Source: Eopsaltria australis (taxonomy: Eukaryota > Chordata > Aves > Passeriformes > Petroicidae). From it: DNA of 64,000 nt. The stretch is from positions 1,178,001-1,242,000 of the forward strand of contig JAVTVJ010000296.1 in assembly GCA_034509425.1 (NCBI GenBank), in the 5' to 3' direction. The translations under genes were made by a program, and so were the position numbers. The notes under the pieces were generated by a model. It saw only the letters and a list, made by a program, of their open reading frames with translations. It was not told the origin of the DNA and did not search any database. Positions 13,616 to 27,900 of this stretch are shown piece after piece (within the stretch, counting starts at the first letter, position 1; the number at the start of each line of letters is the position of its first letter).

Positions 13616-16600
13616 GTGATCTACAGTACCATCAAAAATTCTTGTAACATTTTATAGATGTGCCAAAAACAACAAAAAAAATATATATGTAGCATCCAGG
13701 CAATGGAGTGACTTCAATAGCAGATGTCTTTACACTAAACATTCTTCATTTGCCAAGTTAGACATGAGGTCTAATTTCATATCTCCTAATTCCACAGATG
13801 CTTGCTTGGAGAAACCAGCATCCACACAATAATTACTCTGAGTGAAAAAGTATCACGTTTGGCAAAGGTTAAACATAATTACAGAACTGTTACTAGCAGC
13901 TCAATCAAGCAGAACATCAACCTGATTTCTCAGCTTTCAGCAAATTAGAGGTGCTTAGTTAGGAAGAGGTGGGCTGTAACCTTCTTAGAAGAACCTTCCT
14001 GGTTCTGGTACAAGAAGCATCTCTTGTATTCCTTCCAGCTGGAAATCTTGAAGTCCTGGAAACCTTTTTCACACCTCTCTCCCCTCTAAAATGGTACAAT
14101 TTAAAAATTTTCCAGCTGAAATAAAGAAATGCAATGAACTGCGGAGAGGAAAACTCAAAAAGTACACTCTGAGTTTTCACGTGCCAGCTCAAAAAAACCT
14201 GAAGGAGTATAAAATTCTGCTAGTACTACTGTCTCTTTTGAACACCAGACTTTCAGGAAATCAGCTCAGATTTTAATTCTGACATCATCATGTATTCAAG
14301 AATCTCTCTTCATCTCAAGTGTTTTCTCCCGCCCACTTTCCCCGCAGCAGTCACACGTCTGTGACTCACATACTACACCAATAGTGCAAATTAAGAGAAA
14401 ACATTTTTCCTACTGCCATTTAGCCAAAGGAACTCCCACAGCTCTCCAGTCACAAGAGACTTGAGTAAGTCGGCCTTCTAGGGAGAAATGGGGCTGTCTC
14501 TGTTGTGCAGGATGAGCTGAGGTTCTTAACTAAATTTTGCAGAGAAAAATTCAGGCAGAGAAGCCCTTGGAGTAGAGTACCTGGTAATCAAGGTATCATA
14601 TGGGTGTGGTGCCATGAGAGAAGTTATGAGTGAAGCAGATAAAGCTTTGATTAATGCAAGACTTTTAAGGAGATCTCTGAGAGCAGATGGGAATTGGTAA
14701 CATAAAATGAAAACAAAAAGCTCCTGAGCTTTGCTAAAGATACGAAGTGGTGAAGTGTCAGGAGGAGATCACTGGATGCCACAGGAAAGGAGAGGGATAA
14801 TCCTGACCCCCATGAGCAGTAAAAATCAGATTGCATTTTGCATTGCAGAATTCTGTCCCGGATTGATAACAGAAAATCACCTTGTGGGCTAGAAGGCTGC
14901 TGGTTAGAAACAAATATTGATGAGAAAATTCTGGTTAAACACTGTATTAAAATGCTCAGTGGGGCAGAGTAGTGCTGCTAGGGATACAAGGGAATGTGGG
15001 GCCATTACAGGAATAAAGTGCAGAAGAGTTCAGCTTTATTACTTTAACAAACCAGAAGTTGGGAAGGGGGAATAAAATTGCACTTTACATGTACATTGGG
15101 CATAAAAACAGGAAGGCAAAAATCTGTGTAAGCTAGGTGCTTCATTAAGGTGCTAAATGATGACATAGGGGAAAAAAATTGCATTCCATGGTTTTGTTTT
15201 GTACGTTCAAATTTATTATTGGCCAGGGAAATTAACACTGGCTCCCAAATAGGAGTTAGAAACAAGCACTGTGAATCTCTGAGTCATTCAAGGTGGGAAA
15301 TGGGTTATGCAAAATGCAGTGTCTTGCTGATCACATGTGCAGGTGGCAATTCCCCATGTGACTCTCCTTTGTGAAAAGTGAATTTACAAAAAAAGTGAGT
15401 TTACAAGAGAGGACTGAAGGGAGCCACACACATTTTTCCCCCCAGCAATTACTGCACCAGTGCATTTAGCCATCAGAGAGTGCCTGTTTATTTAACAGGA
15501 AGAAAATATCACATGGATGTGGATATGAACAAGCAGATCTGCTGAAGTCAGAGAAGCTCTCTCCACATCACATGAACTCAAAATTTGGCCCATCCTCTTT
15601 GGGAAGTAAAGATTGCTCTTGTCATTTATTATTAACTGCCCATGTCTGTGATCCCAAGAAGGGTGTTCCAGGCTCAGCTGAGGCACTCAGAGAGGCAGGC
15701 ACTCACCCATCCATGAGGCCATCCTTCGGCTTGTGGCAAAATTTTAAAGGCTTGTCAATTCTTCCAAATGCAGATGGTGCTTCATGACTCCTCCCATTTC
15801 CTGGGAGATGTTAGAAAGATGCTATAAAGACAGATTGGTCCATGTCTTCCTCTGTGAATCTGGTTTTCTGTGACATAATTTTGCAGGTGGGGAAAAGGGA
15901 AACCAGATTAGATTCAGGTTGTGATGGATAGGTGAATAGAAATGAGTGCAAACCAACCCACAGGGGTTTTCTGTTTGGCATAAGTAAATAGAAGTGGGGG
16001 AAAAAATCTACTACAATTTCCTTCTTAGTTTTTAATAAACTTGTCAGGAGGCAGGTGGTTTATGAGAGATGGAAATTTCCATTCATATTGAACACACATT
16101 TGTTCAGACTGGGAGTTGTAGTGTGAGGAAGGAGGGAGCAGATCCTTGATCCTTCTACACAAAATTACCTCTGCTACCTCAGGCCCAGCATCCTGGGCTC
16201 TTGCAGGCTGGAGCTGCATTTCCCAGCTACTCTCACCTTCAGGCTGGGCAGGGATCTTTCTGTCCCCATTTGATGATCATTGCAGCAGTTCAATTTATTT
16301 CTGATACTGGGCAGCAATAAATCCCTAGAAGTCTAGGGCTGGAAATCAGAGTATTTCTTGGCTTAAATGTCCTGCGGCAGCAGTAAAACCATCCCAATTC
16401 ATGACTTATCCTTTGCTTTTGCACTTTATGTGTCTGTGCCTTATTTAGCACCCTCATCTTTGACAGGAGTTTGAAAGCAAGACCTGCAGATAAGGTTTTA
16501 TTGGACCTGCAGAGGCAGCATGATGGCAATGGGAAAAGCATTTCTCTAGGAGAGGAGAGAGCCCTGGGGAGGACCTTTTGTGTAGGAGTCACCAGACATC

Positions 16601-16741
16601 TTCTTTTAAGTGTTCAAAGACTGAAATTCCTGTGCAGCTCTGCAGAGCTGTTTTAAGGGAAGCCCTGGCTTGAAATATCTGCTGGGGGAAAAAGTTACTA
16701 TTTCATATCAGAAGTCCTCATTTTGAGGCTGTTTCTCCAGG

Positions 16742-16788
<47 letters not shown>
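16742..16788 (+). repeat. Uninterrupted 47-base A tract
   Basis: Forty-seven consecutive A residues stand in the intergenic spacer. There is no recognisable retrotransposed gene immediately upstream, so I treat it as a simple homopolymer. Its exact length is prone to sequencing error. Confidence 0.95.
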
Positions 16789-16790
<2 letters not shown>

Positions 16791-17060
16791 AGGTTACATA
16801 GTTCACAAAGAAAAAGGAACATTATTATTATTTTTCCATTAAACTCTGTAATTCCTCTGATGCATTTCTACAAAGCTGTTCCACCATAACTGTGGGACCA
16901 CAATGTATTTAAAGAAAAAAAAGGTGAAGAATAGGTAAATATTCTACCTAGAAATGTTTTATTGCTTGAAAAGGAACCAACCTATAATTCTTCCTCAAGT
17001 GTAATTTCCAGTTGAGGAGCTAAACTCACCAGGAGAATGGAGTACTTTGGTATTATAGTG

Positions 17061-17127
17061 CTGGGTTAATGGTTGGACTTGATGATCTTAGAGGTCTTTT
17101 CCAACCTCAGCAATCCTGTGATTCTAA
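17061..17127 (+). mobile_element. CR1 LINE tail fragment
   Basis: The sequence 'ggttggacttgatgatctta' followed by 'gaggtcttttccaacct' and 'tgattcta' is the plus-strand CR1 3' tail. Only about 65 bases remain. Confidence 0.85.
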
Positions 17128-20021
17128 ATCAGCTTGTTTACTTGGCCCAGAGCTGCCTGAATTTCAGTCAGGTATGAAACTTCAGCTACCAAGTTCACTG
17201 AGACCTGAGTCCTGTGTAAGACTTGAAAGGATATTCAGAAAAAGAGGAACTTCCCTTTCGTCCTAGCAAAGTTTAATTGTTAATTATTCAATTGGCTGTC
17301 ATGCAATGAACAGATGACTTTTTCCCCTCTAAAGCCAGGTAGAAGAGGTCTTCTGCTATTCCTGGGATAACTGTATTTGTCTAGAAAACTGTGTTTTGCC
17401 TGCAGGGCAATGAAGATGTGGATCCATCTATTTTGGGGGTGAACTGGAGACACTTTGCACATTCGAACCACAGAAGAGAATTGCTCCAGCCCACACTGTA
17501 GGGTGCACTGACTTCCCCCATCCCTTGCAAACATCAGGAGGAGGGATGGGAAGATGCTCACCTTGCTTGGGATCAGGTCCTGTGCAGGTGCCCCACACAC
17601 AGATCATTTAACACCTGGCTGTTCTTGGCACAGTTCAATTTCCAAAGCAATTTCTCCGAGTGCTGGAGGTGAAGGATGGCCCCACCTTTGCTGAAGGTCC
17701 CTTGCTGAGCCATAAATCGATGCTGATTTGGAACAGGGAACGTCTCCAGGAAGAGCCTGGCAAGGTGGCAGCAGCTGTAAATATGATGGAAGGGAAAAGG
17801 GCCATCTCCAATCAATCTGATTGTCTCCAGAGGAAAGTTGCAGCACTTTTTGTCAGGCTTTTTTAGATAATTGAAAAGAGGTGAGGCTGTCCTGCTGGTT
17901 CTTTGTCTCTGCCAGCCTGTTTCACTCAGAAATGATCAGCAGTGCCACCTGATATTCCCTCATACAATCACTGCTCCATCTTCAGTTTTGAATTGAGGGT
18001 ATTTGTACTCAGACCCCCCTGTGATAGCTGTAAAACACAGATGGCAGCATTTAAACACATCCATGGGAAAGCCCCAAAATGCAGCTCAACTGCAATGTGC
18101 AGGCTTGGAAGAGAAAATAAAGAATGCAAACTTTATTACTAATATGTTTTAAACTTTCATGTTTTGAAAGCTTGGGATGCCAGCGTGGTCTCCAAGGCCA
18201 GAAATTATTTCTTTTAACTGCTGGAAGTATTTTATGCGCTGTGTTTTGTGAAATGACCATTTCCTCGTATTGTACATATTTTCTCATGTGGGGATGTTTG
18301 TAGCCAAGGATTAATAAGGAAAATGGGTCTTATTTTAACTTGCTATTTTAAATTTTTTAAAAACATCTGCCTAAGAAAACATAGGTGATATTATCCCCAT
18401 GGCTGCAGAGGCCATGGACTGTCTTTTCCTGTTTTCTGGGGTAATGTAAAAGACATAAAATCCAAAGGGAAGAGTCACAGCAAGTGTTTGGTGGGGAAGG
18501 GCCGTGTGTTGGCCGTGTGTTTCTAGATGAGGTGGCTGCCATGGTTATTAATGCATTTCCTCCTTGTCTTTTTGGTTTTACTCTCACATATGGGGCCATC
18601 TGGTTCCTCTGCGGGACTCCCAAGACTTTTTGGCAGGCACATCAGTGAAGATGTCTAGGGCTTTTCCTCTTTGAGCCTTTCTACTACATCTTATTTCTGG
18701 AAACCCTGCTCAAAAAAAAAAAGAGAGCTGCAGTCTCTACCTGTCACACAAACCTTGCTGGCAGCAGTGTTGATGTTGTAGGGCAGCTCTGGGAAAATCC
18801 TCCTTCACCTACAAGGCTGGTGGCACATTAAGGAGGTGACTGTGCCTTGCATGGTGGCTCAGTGGCAGGTGGTGAGAGACAGATGCTCCTTGTCCCCTCG
18901 GCCTCTGAAGCGATCATGTGGCCTGGGATCTGAAGGCAGAAGGAAATTTAAAATATGCTCAGAGCACAAATTCATTCTTTTCAGGTCTTGAGAGGTTAGA
19001 AGCTCTTGAACTGCCTTGAATGTTAATTGTTTTCCCCTATGCCATATCAGACAAGAAGCTGCTTATGGAGCTGTTGGTCTTTCCTGGGAGATAAATGTGA
19101 CCTATTGCATCCCATTTATCATGGTGACTGCTGTAAGAAATACAGCCTGCTGTCACAGGGTACCTGGATGGATTACAGGCATGCAAAGCTGGAACAATTC
19201 AGCAATCAGCACCTCGGTGTGAAGGCCTTCCTGAAAGAGATGAAGTAATGGCTAAAAACAGAATAAGTTTGTTTCAGAAGGCAAGATTAATCATCGTGCA
19301 GGAGAAGGATTCAAGAGCAAGCAAGGAAATTGCACTGTGAGTAATAAAGTTGCCAGAGAAAGAAGCACCAAATAAACAAAGTACCAGGAGACACATTGCA
19401 AACAAGTTTTATCTGTCTCTAAAATGCCCCTCTTTGAGATGTAAGGGCAGATGTGGCTGAGCAATCTCCAGGGATGGATTCCACACTGCCTCTGGTTATC
19501 ACTCCAAATTGTCCAATTCCAGAAGGTTCAAAACTTTCCATCGCTGTCAAATCTGTCCAACTGCAATGGAAAGTTATTCCATTCTATCAAAACATGTTTG
19601 TTATAAATAGTGAGGATTTGGCACAGTGCTTATATGTGTTTATCACAAAATATTCACTTCTGGAGGCCTCAGCTGTCAGAATAAGGACTGTATGGGATGG
19701 GGGCCTGAGCTGCCCTTTGGGATGAGTTTCAGGGCAGTTTGGTTTCAAATGCTGCACATTTTTAATGTGCCTCGAAGAGCTTTTAACCAGGAGGTCAGAA
19801 AAAGGCATTCACAGACCAGAAGAATGGCTTGGGGTGATGTGAGCTGATTCATGAGCTGTAAGAGGGTCTGGAAACACTTTACCAGTGGCTGCCCATGATC
19901 TCAGCACTCTGCCCCTCCTGGCCACTGTCAGGCTGCTCTTCATCCCTTAAAAAAGGATTTTAAGTGGGACAAAGCAGTGACTGCTGTGCCCACGACAGTG
20001 ATGCCAGTGAACAGGGAAGTG

Positions 20022-20168
20022 ATGGAGTCAAAATCCCTGCAGGGATTGAAAAGAGGTGTGGATGTGGCACTCAGGGACACGGTTTAGTGGTGGCCTTGGC
20101 AGTGCTGGGGGAACTGTTGGGCTTGGTGATCTTAAAGCTCTTTTCCAACCTAAATAATTCCATGGTTT
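20022..20168 (+). mobile_element. CR1 LINE 3' fragment
   Basis: A diverged plus-strand CR1 tail is recognisable from 'gggcttggtgatcttaaagc' and 'tcttttccaacctaaataat'. The upstream part, including 'cctgcagggattgaaaagag', matches the 'ccctggaggtgtt' region of CR1 only loosely. Confidence 0.7.
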
Positions 20169-21919
20169 TTGAGAACATGGTGTGCAAGCAGTGCTCTGCT
20201 GTGCAGGGAATATGAACTGGTGCCAGAATTTCGTGCCTGTGGCAATGAGTGAGAGAGTCCAGGAGGGATGGAAAAGGGTCAGCTGACTTTCTTTTTGCAT
20301 ATCATCCTAATTTTTAGGACATTTTAAAAAGACTTAAAGGTCTGGTTAGGAGAAAAACAACAGCACTGAAGAGGTTGGGATAAAATGCTCTCTGGATTTT
20401 AGAGGAACATGTAGGAAAAAAATGGCAGGAATTTTCAGAGGAATATTTTTTCTTAACAAAACCCTTGTATTTGAGAAAGGTGCACTCTACTAATGTGAGT
20501 TTATGGCTGGCATTTATTTTTGGTTTAAAAACAGGCACAGAAGGAAATTAAAAACACCTAAATGCTTTATTTCAGATTTTCTTTTTCTTTTTTTCTGAAT
20601 GAGATGTTTAATATAGAAAAGAGATACTTAGAGAAAGCAAGAGAAGGAGACCTTTTAGTGCCTTTCAGTCCCTGAAAGGCCACAAGAGACCTTCAGAGGG
20701 GCTGTGAACAAGGGTCTGGAGAGACAGCACCAGGGGTAGTGGCTTCCCACTGACAGAAGGCAATACCTAAGTTAGATTTTATCATGTATCTTCATTTATG
20801 CAAAATATGCCTTAAATGTTGTGATATTTCTGGGGAAAATAACTCACAGCTCTCTTGACCTGAAGGTGGCAAAATGATTTTGTGATTTCAGACTGCTGTT
20901 GTTAGAAAGAATTGCCTGGAATTGCTACAAATTGATGAAGCTGTGGCAAAGTCTGCCCTTCCAGAACAGCAACTCTGCTCTTACAGAACACCCACTCTGC
21001 TGTTTCCTGCATATGTGGACTTGTTTCCCAGCATTTCTCCTGCTGATATTTCACAGAAAATGCTGTGCCAGTAGCTGGTATCTTCATCAGGGATGAAGAA
21101 GGGCAGGTAGGGCTGGGGTAGGAGTTTTTCCTGGCCTTTGTTCCCACAAATTGTGGATAAAGGTCCCATGGTCATGGGGCAGCTGCTCATTTTCCAACAA
21201 GATAGTAGGTTAAATTAAGACCAGAGCTCTCATCTCAGCTGGCTGAGTGCCTCATCTTCACCACAAATTCACTTATTCATGGATTACAAAATGAGGATTT
21301 AGGCTCTGTTACAAAATCAGGATATAAAAAAAAATTCATGCCACTGTAACAGGTACAATAATATTTTGGATGAGTTCAAATCCCTGCAGTTATTATTCCA
21401 GCTCAAGCTAAATTAAAATTTACAATACAAAGAGTAGCTTCTGGACTAATGTAAATCTCACTTCAGGCTTTGATGAATCCAGATTAGTATTTTTTGGTTG
21501 GAAAAAGACATAATGAAGGCATGACTGCCTGGAAAAATTCTAAAGATTAGATACACCCTGCTTAAGGGGAAATTATTTTGATCCACAGCTCTTACTGCAG
21601 TTAAATAACCTCTGTACACTTCTCTGAACGACTATTTCAAAAGATTAACTCTGCAGAATTTAAGTTGGAAGCATTTTGTCACTGAAAATTTTACCAGGTC
21701 CTGTGGACTTCAAACTCTGCTTGTGCATCTGCCTCTTGTGTGCACCAGGAGGAGGAGGAGTGTGAAAGCTGCTGACCTACTTTAGAACAAGGGAAAACAG
21801 CTTTAGCAAATAATTAAAAAAATAAATCCTTCCCTTTCAGGATAATTCTTGTGGAACAACAGAGCAATATTTGACACTTAGAAACCATACATTCTCATTT
21901 CCTTGTGTTTTTCATTTAG

Positions 21920-24900
21920 GAAAACACTTGGAAAATGAGGGCTCCATGCTCAGCAGGGAAATCGTGCAGTGTCTTGAAGGTGCTATTGCTGCTATTGAGA
22001 AATCAGTGAGGAAAATTTAATATTTAGTCTCAAACATATGGGAATAAATTAGTTGGTAACCGTGGAATTAATCTTTCACAGCTGCACTATTAGAAATGTT
22101 CTTGTGTGAATTAAGAGAGGGGGAGGCATTTTGGGGTGAAGGGGGGGTTCTTGCCTGCAGTGGTTTGGCTGTCACAGAACAAACCTGACTAGAGGAGATG
22201 GCACAGTTGATCCCAGCCTTGGCTCACCTGAAGGGGTTTTAATGGGGGAGCAGAAGGTGTCATTTATACATTATAGGGGCCAGGGACATTTGAGGTGTGC
22301 TACACTTCTGTCAGAGTAAAAAGAGTAGCAGGAAGAGCAATGGTAAAAAAAGAGTAAGAAAAAATTAATTTTTTCTGGAAACTTTTGCATAGATTCATGG
22401 AATCATGGAGTATCTTGGGTTGAAAGGGAAGCACAAGGATCACCAAATCCAACTCTTGGCCTGCACAAGCCATCCTCAAGAATTCCAGCATGGGCTTGAG
22501 AGTTCAGTCCAAACTGACTTGAATGGTGACTGCTTGATAATAAAAGACCTGGCAGCAATTTTGAGCTGGGGATGGCTGCTCACAGGTAACTGCTGTAAGA
22601 CCTCTGAAGCCAATAAAGCCAGAATGGCTTCAAACACAAGGTGTTTTTAAAGCATCTCCATAATGTATTTATCTATGCAGGTGTAAATCTTCTAAAACCT
22701 CCCTTTCTCCTTCAGTGGGTCTCTAAATCATCTGTTTCAGGCCAGCTCTGCATTATTAGTCTCTCAGATGAGTGTTTTATGCAATGTGCTGAAATCATAA
22801 AGCTGTTTTCTCTTTCGCCACTTCAGCTAATTGAGGATGTAACTCACAGGAAAATTAAAACCTTTTACACATTTATTTTTTACACCTCTAAATATTTCAC
22901 CTTGCCAAAAGGAGAGGAGAGTAATTTATTGGCATGCAGGCAGAACTGGCTCTGCAGACAGCAAAGTTCAACAATGTAATTTCTTTCCACAGTGTCTCAG
23001 CAGGTGATTGGAACTTCCAGAAAAACTGAAGGAGAAAGATTGAATTGGATTTATGCAAAAGTCTTGATGCCTTAAAGACCATCTTGTTCCAACTCCCCTG
23101 GCATGGGCAGGGACATTTTCCACTATCCCAGGTTGATCCATGCCCCATCCAACCTGGCCTGGCCCCTCCAGGGATGGGGCAGCCACAGCTTCTCTGGGCA
23201 GCCTGTTGAGCAAGGCGAGCAAGGGGAATGATTTACCTGGACATGGAAAATATCCAGCATCAAATAATTTTTTAAGAAATTGTAAGGGAAAAGTGCTTTT
23301 TCATCCATTGTATTATTTCATTGTCACTGGTGGATTTTTTTTTTTTAATTGTCAGGAAGAAATTTGAAGGTGTACACTTGAATGTCTAGAAGAGACTATA
23401 AATAGCAGCAATCTTTGCTTCAGAATGCAGAATTTCACAGGAGAGATTATTGCAGAGATGACAGGTAGTATTGACTTAACCAGCCCTGAAAAAATCACTC
23501 CCCAAAAAAACCCCTCAACTACAGATTTGAATTTGATATGTGTTTAAACAATTTGAAGTATCCTATAAAATAAATCTTACTGCTAAAAAGTATTAATAAT
23601 ACTAATAATAATTAATTAGTTATTAATTTGCTGATGTATAATACTATGAGGGTTAATCTCTCATGTAAGAGTGTAAATGAGAGACCCCTTCACTAAAGAC
23701 CCTGAACAAGCACTGGAGGAATGACTGGAGAACTGCAGCATTTCCTTCTCATCCCAGCTCTGTGCTGTGAGACAGGGATAGTGATATTTAATCTGGTGTG
23801 ACGTTACTTCTGGGTGGGGTTGACCTGTCCAAATGTTTTTCACCTGTCCCTTTTAGAAAATGAAGATACATTTTCAGATATCCTTCATCCTGGAATAGAT
23901 GCTTAAAGCAAGTCAGAAGAATCACAGAATCATTTAGGTTGGAAAAGACCTCTGAAATCATCAAGTCCAACCATTCTGCCAGCACTGCCAAAGCCACCAC
24001 TAACCCATGTCCCCAAGTGTCACCTTCAAGCATTTTTTAAATCCCTCCAAGGATGGTGACCCCACCACTGTCCTGGGCAGCTGTGCCAGTGCTTGACAAT
24101 CCTTTCAGTGAACAGATTTTTCCCTAATACCAAATCTAAACCACCCCTGGCACAACTTGAGGCCATTTCCTCTTGTCCTGTCCCTTGTCCCCTGGGAGCA
24201 GAGCCTGAGCCCCACCTGGCTGCCCCCTCCTGTCAGGGAGTTGCAGAGACTGAGAAGTTTCCCTCTGAGCCTCCTCTTCTCCAGGCTGGAGCTGGAGTTC
24301 ACCATGAGCTGGAAGTTCCTCTTTCTCTCCACTGGCTATGACAGGAGCCTAAATCCTCAGCTCAAATGTAGATATCCACATGAAATAAAGTTTGAGCTCT
24401 GTTTCTCTTTTTTTCCCCTCAGGTATGGCTTGATTTGTAGAATGACCAAGGCATTTTCTGCTGCCACCCTTCTCTTTGCTCTGTGGTCACAAAACAAACT
24501 GCTCAGGGAGCTTATTGATATCAAACTCAGGGCTTCTTTTTCTTGGGAGTAGTAAGGGAGTTGGGAGTTCTTTATCCAGCTGACCATGAGGCTGCATGAG
24601 TGTTAGTGGTGGGAATGTGGCAGGGTGGCCAGGGAGAGCAGGACTGGCTTTTTTGGATACTACAGAGTCAGATCAGCTTTAAATTCATCAGGAAAGAGGA
24701 ACCAGGCCTTTTCTTTTTTTTCTTTTTATTTTTTTCTCTTTTTCTTTTTTCTCTTTTTTCCACCCACAGCTGTGTTTGATGTTTGTTATTTACTTTCTTT
24801 TACAACCAGTTCCCTGCCTCACCTCTCTCTGCCCACAGCATGTGGCTGCTTTGCAGCCAGAAGGTTGTTTGTACTTTTTGCTCCCATCCTGCACTCCCTA

Positions 24901-27900
24901 ATGGGTTTTTTTTTTGTAGGAGTGGATGTACCCTGGTGTTCCTCTTATCTCTGAAGCTGAAGAGATGCTGTACTACAACACCCCTACACAGAGGATCTCC
25001 ATCCCCAGCACCTCCATGCTCTTCCCTTTCACACAGCAGTGCCTCTTCTGGGAGGAAAAAACACTGAATTTCAAGCCAGGTGATCCTGCTCCTTGCCAGG
25101 TGAATTTCAAGCCAGGTGATCCTTGGCTGCCAGAGCTCATTGTGGAGATTTTTCAGGGCAGAAAGGAGCAATTTTTATCAGTTCACTTTATGTCTGGTGA
25201 GTTTCTTAGATAAACAGCACAAAAAGGAGCACTTTTTCTGTGAGAACACAGCAGGCTTCTTCTCGTTGATAAATGCAGATGACTCAGGAAAAACGTGGTA
25301 AGGCTGAACTCCTGGAATTAGTATGTGATTTCTGGGATGTTGGAATCACAGCTATCCTTTACCAGCTGACAGCATCAATAGTAGAGAACTGAAGATTATA
25401 AATCGATCCCTTAATGCATTATCTTATAAATCTAAATAGCTTTTTATAGCTGAGAAGCTTCTGCATGTTTTGCATTCATTTTTTAGCCCTTGTTACTGCT
25501 GCACATGAACCCAGTGCTGCTCAGACACATCAGCTGCAGTTTGCTGTGTCTATGGAATTAATTCCTGCATGAGAGGCAAAGAAACCCTTTGGAAAGAGAG
25601 AATGCAGCACCATGGCATGCACGGAAAATTGCACTGGAGAGATTATTGAGAAAAACAGAAATCTTTTCAAAACATGGTTAGCAGTGCTTGCCCTTCACCC
25701 CTGCAGCTCCTGCTGGTGTTCTTAAGCAACTCTGCTGCAGCAGCAAGAGGTTTTTAAGCTCTTTTTTTTAGCTGGAACAGCAGAGCTTGCCTGCTGCTGC
25801 CTGCCTTCTACAGCCCTGGTGAGCTTGCTGAGGGAAAACCGGAGTTTTAACAATTAATGTTAAGGGACTGCTGCAGACAAAAAATCGTAGAACAGGATCA
25901 TTAAGGATGGAAAAGCCCTCTAAGATCATTGAGTCCGACCATTAATTCAGCACTGCTCAGCCCATCACTAAAACACAGCCCTAAATGCCACATCTACACA
26001 TCTTTTAAATCCCTCCAGGGATGGTGAGTGCATCACTTCCCTGGGCAGCCTGTGCCTGGTCACGCTTTCAGTGACAGCATTTTTCCTAATATCCAATCTA
26101 AGCCTCCCCTGGCACAACTTGAGGCTGTTCCCTCATCAAAAATCAGTTTTCAGCTACAAATAAGGACAGAAGAAGAATTCTGAATCAGCAGCTGTGCTAG
26201 AGATCCGTCCTCTTCTTCAAGAGTTGCTCCAACAGAGACTTGGGAGATATTTGTTTCCTCCCTGCCAGGTTTCATGTCAGTGTCACCTTCTGCCACGCTG
26301 CTGGAGCTGTTAAAAAATAAATCACAGTGCCCCTTCTTTGGGGAAGCCTCTTCCTGCTTGCTTTGTTCTTCCAGTGCTTGCAAGCAGCCCTTCCATTTTT
26401 AATGAAACCAGTGGGAAACAACTGCAACAGAAAAAGTAAAACTTTCTAGAAGTTGAAATACAAATAACTGGAATCTGTTTCATTGGAACACAAAGTCTTA
26501 AATGGTGTTATCACAGCTACTGGTCATGTCATGGTTTATGGAATGTAAATTAATATTGTTCATGTATGGATAGGCAAGGATTCATTTCAACAAACTCAGA
26601 ATGGTGGAATGACAGAATGGTTTGGGTTGGAAGGGACCTTCAAGACCATTTTGCTCCAAAACCCCTGCCACGGGCAGGAAATGAGACCATTTTGAAAGTC
26701 CCTTCCAACTCAAACCATCCTGTGCTTCTGTGAGTGTGATGAAAAGGTAAAGGCTTTGAAACCTACTCTGAGTTCTGCAGATAAAGTGCCAAAAATGGAA
26801 TTACCTTAGGAATTATTCCAGATGTTGAATTTTGCCTTCTCCTATGGAGCTGAGGTATTTCCACAGTGGCACAAGGCAGAAAAGTGACTCCCTTGGTACT
26901 GGGTGCAGATGTCAGTTTTGACTTCTGTGTGTGTGGTGTGTACAAATGTATGCACACACAGACATGGAACATGAATTTTTTCCTGTTTTAGAATGTCTCA
27001 GGATGTCACATCTGCATTGATGCTTCTTACAGACTGTGAGACAAACAAACACATGCCCAGAATTCACTCCCTGCAGGCAAACTGCTTCAAATAAAGGTAC
27101 CTGCATTTCCCAGCAAGCTGTGGGATAAGCTTTTACAGGTTTTTACATTCTTTCTTATTTTCTGTTGTGTACAATTGATATTCTTTCTGAATGATAACAT
27201 AAAGACAGATTACCAGATTAAAACTTTTTAGATTTTTTACTAAATCTGGTATCATCAGGTTCCTACACCGGAATCAAACCACATGGAATTTGATCAGCTC
27301 CTAATTTTCATGATATATTAATTAGTCAGAGTTTCTTTATCTCACAGAATTTTGTCATTTGGTACGTAGTATGTACCAAATGGTTTTTGCAGAAAATTAT
27401 TTTCTTCCTGTGCAACTTTTGTGCTCGTTTAATTTTGGAAGGCTTCAGATGTTTTAATTTAAAGTGTTAAACGTTGCACAGTACGTTGCTGAGTTAATTG
27501 CATTATTTTTAATACAGAAGAGAGAAATGAAAAGAAAAAAAATCCTTGATGCTCTGGAGGCAAAATCTTCCCAGAAAAAAATTGAATTTGAAAAGTTAAA
27601 TATAGATTTTTTTGAACCTATAGCATATGATATGTCTGAATTCAATGGTATGTTCTATACAAAATTATTTGGGTTCATAATGCAAAGGTCAAAATTCAAT
27701 TTCATAATTGATTAAAGTGAGGGGCATTTATAGAGAAATGCAGTCCTTAATTTTTGAGAAGAAATATGAGCTTGTTTGATGTCTGACTGGCATTGTTAAC
27801 TGTCAATTACTTGGTTATAAAGGCACTTTCAAAAATACGAGGTCTGTATGAACTCTTTTTACCAGGTTCATTAAAAAGTTCACTCATCTGTGCTGGTCAG

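Larger units (their letters stand above)
8481..21919. other. Spacer between RTN1 and the CCDC175-like gene
   Basis: I see no exon here that can be tied to a known protein. The stretch holds CR1 fragments near 13.1, 17.1 and 20.1 kb and a 47-base A tract. Two orphan exon-like stretches, at 19278-19336 and from about 20892, are treated in the findings. The first exon(s) of the CCDC175-like gene must lie in this interval if they still exist, but I could not locate them. Confidence 0.6.

Noticed and set aside
24157..24552. 131-codon open frame at 24.2-24.6 kb
   Set aside because: Much of it lies in a CR1 copy; the remainder shows no family resemblance.
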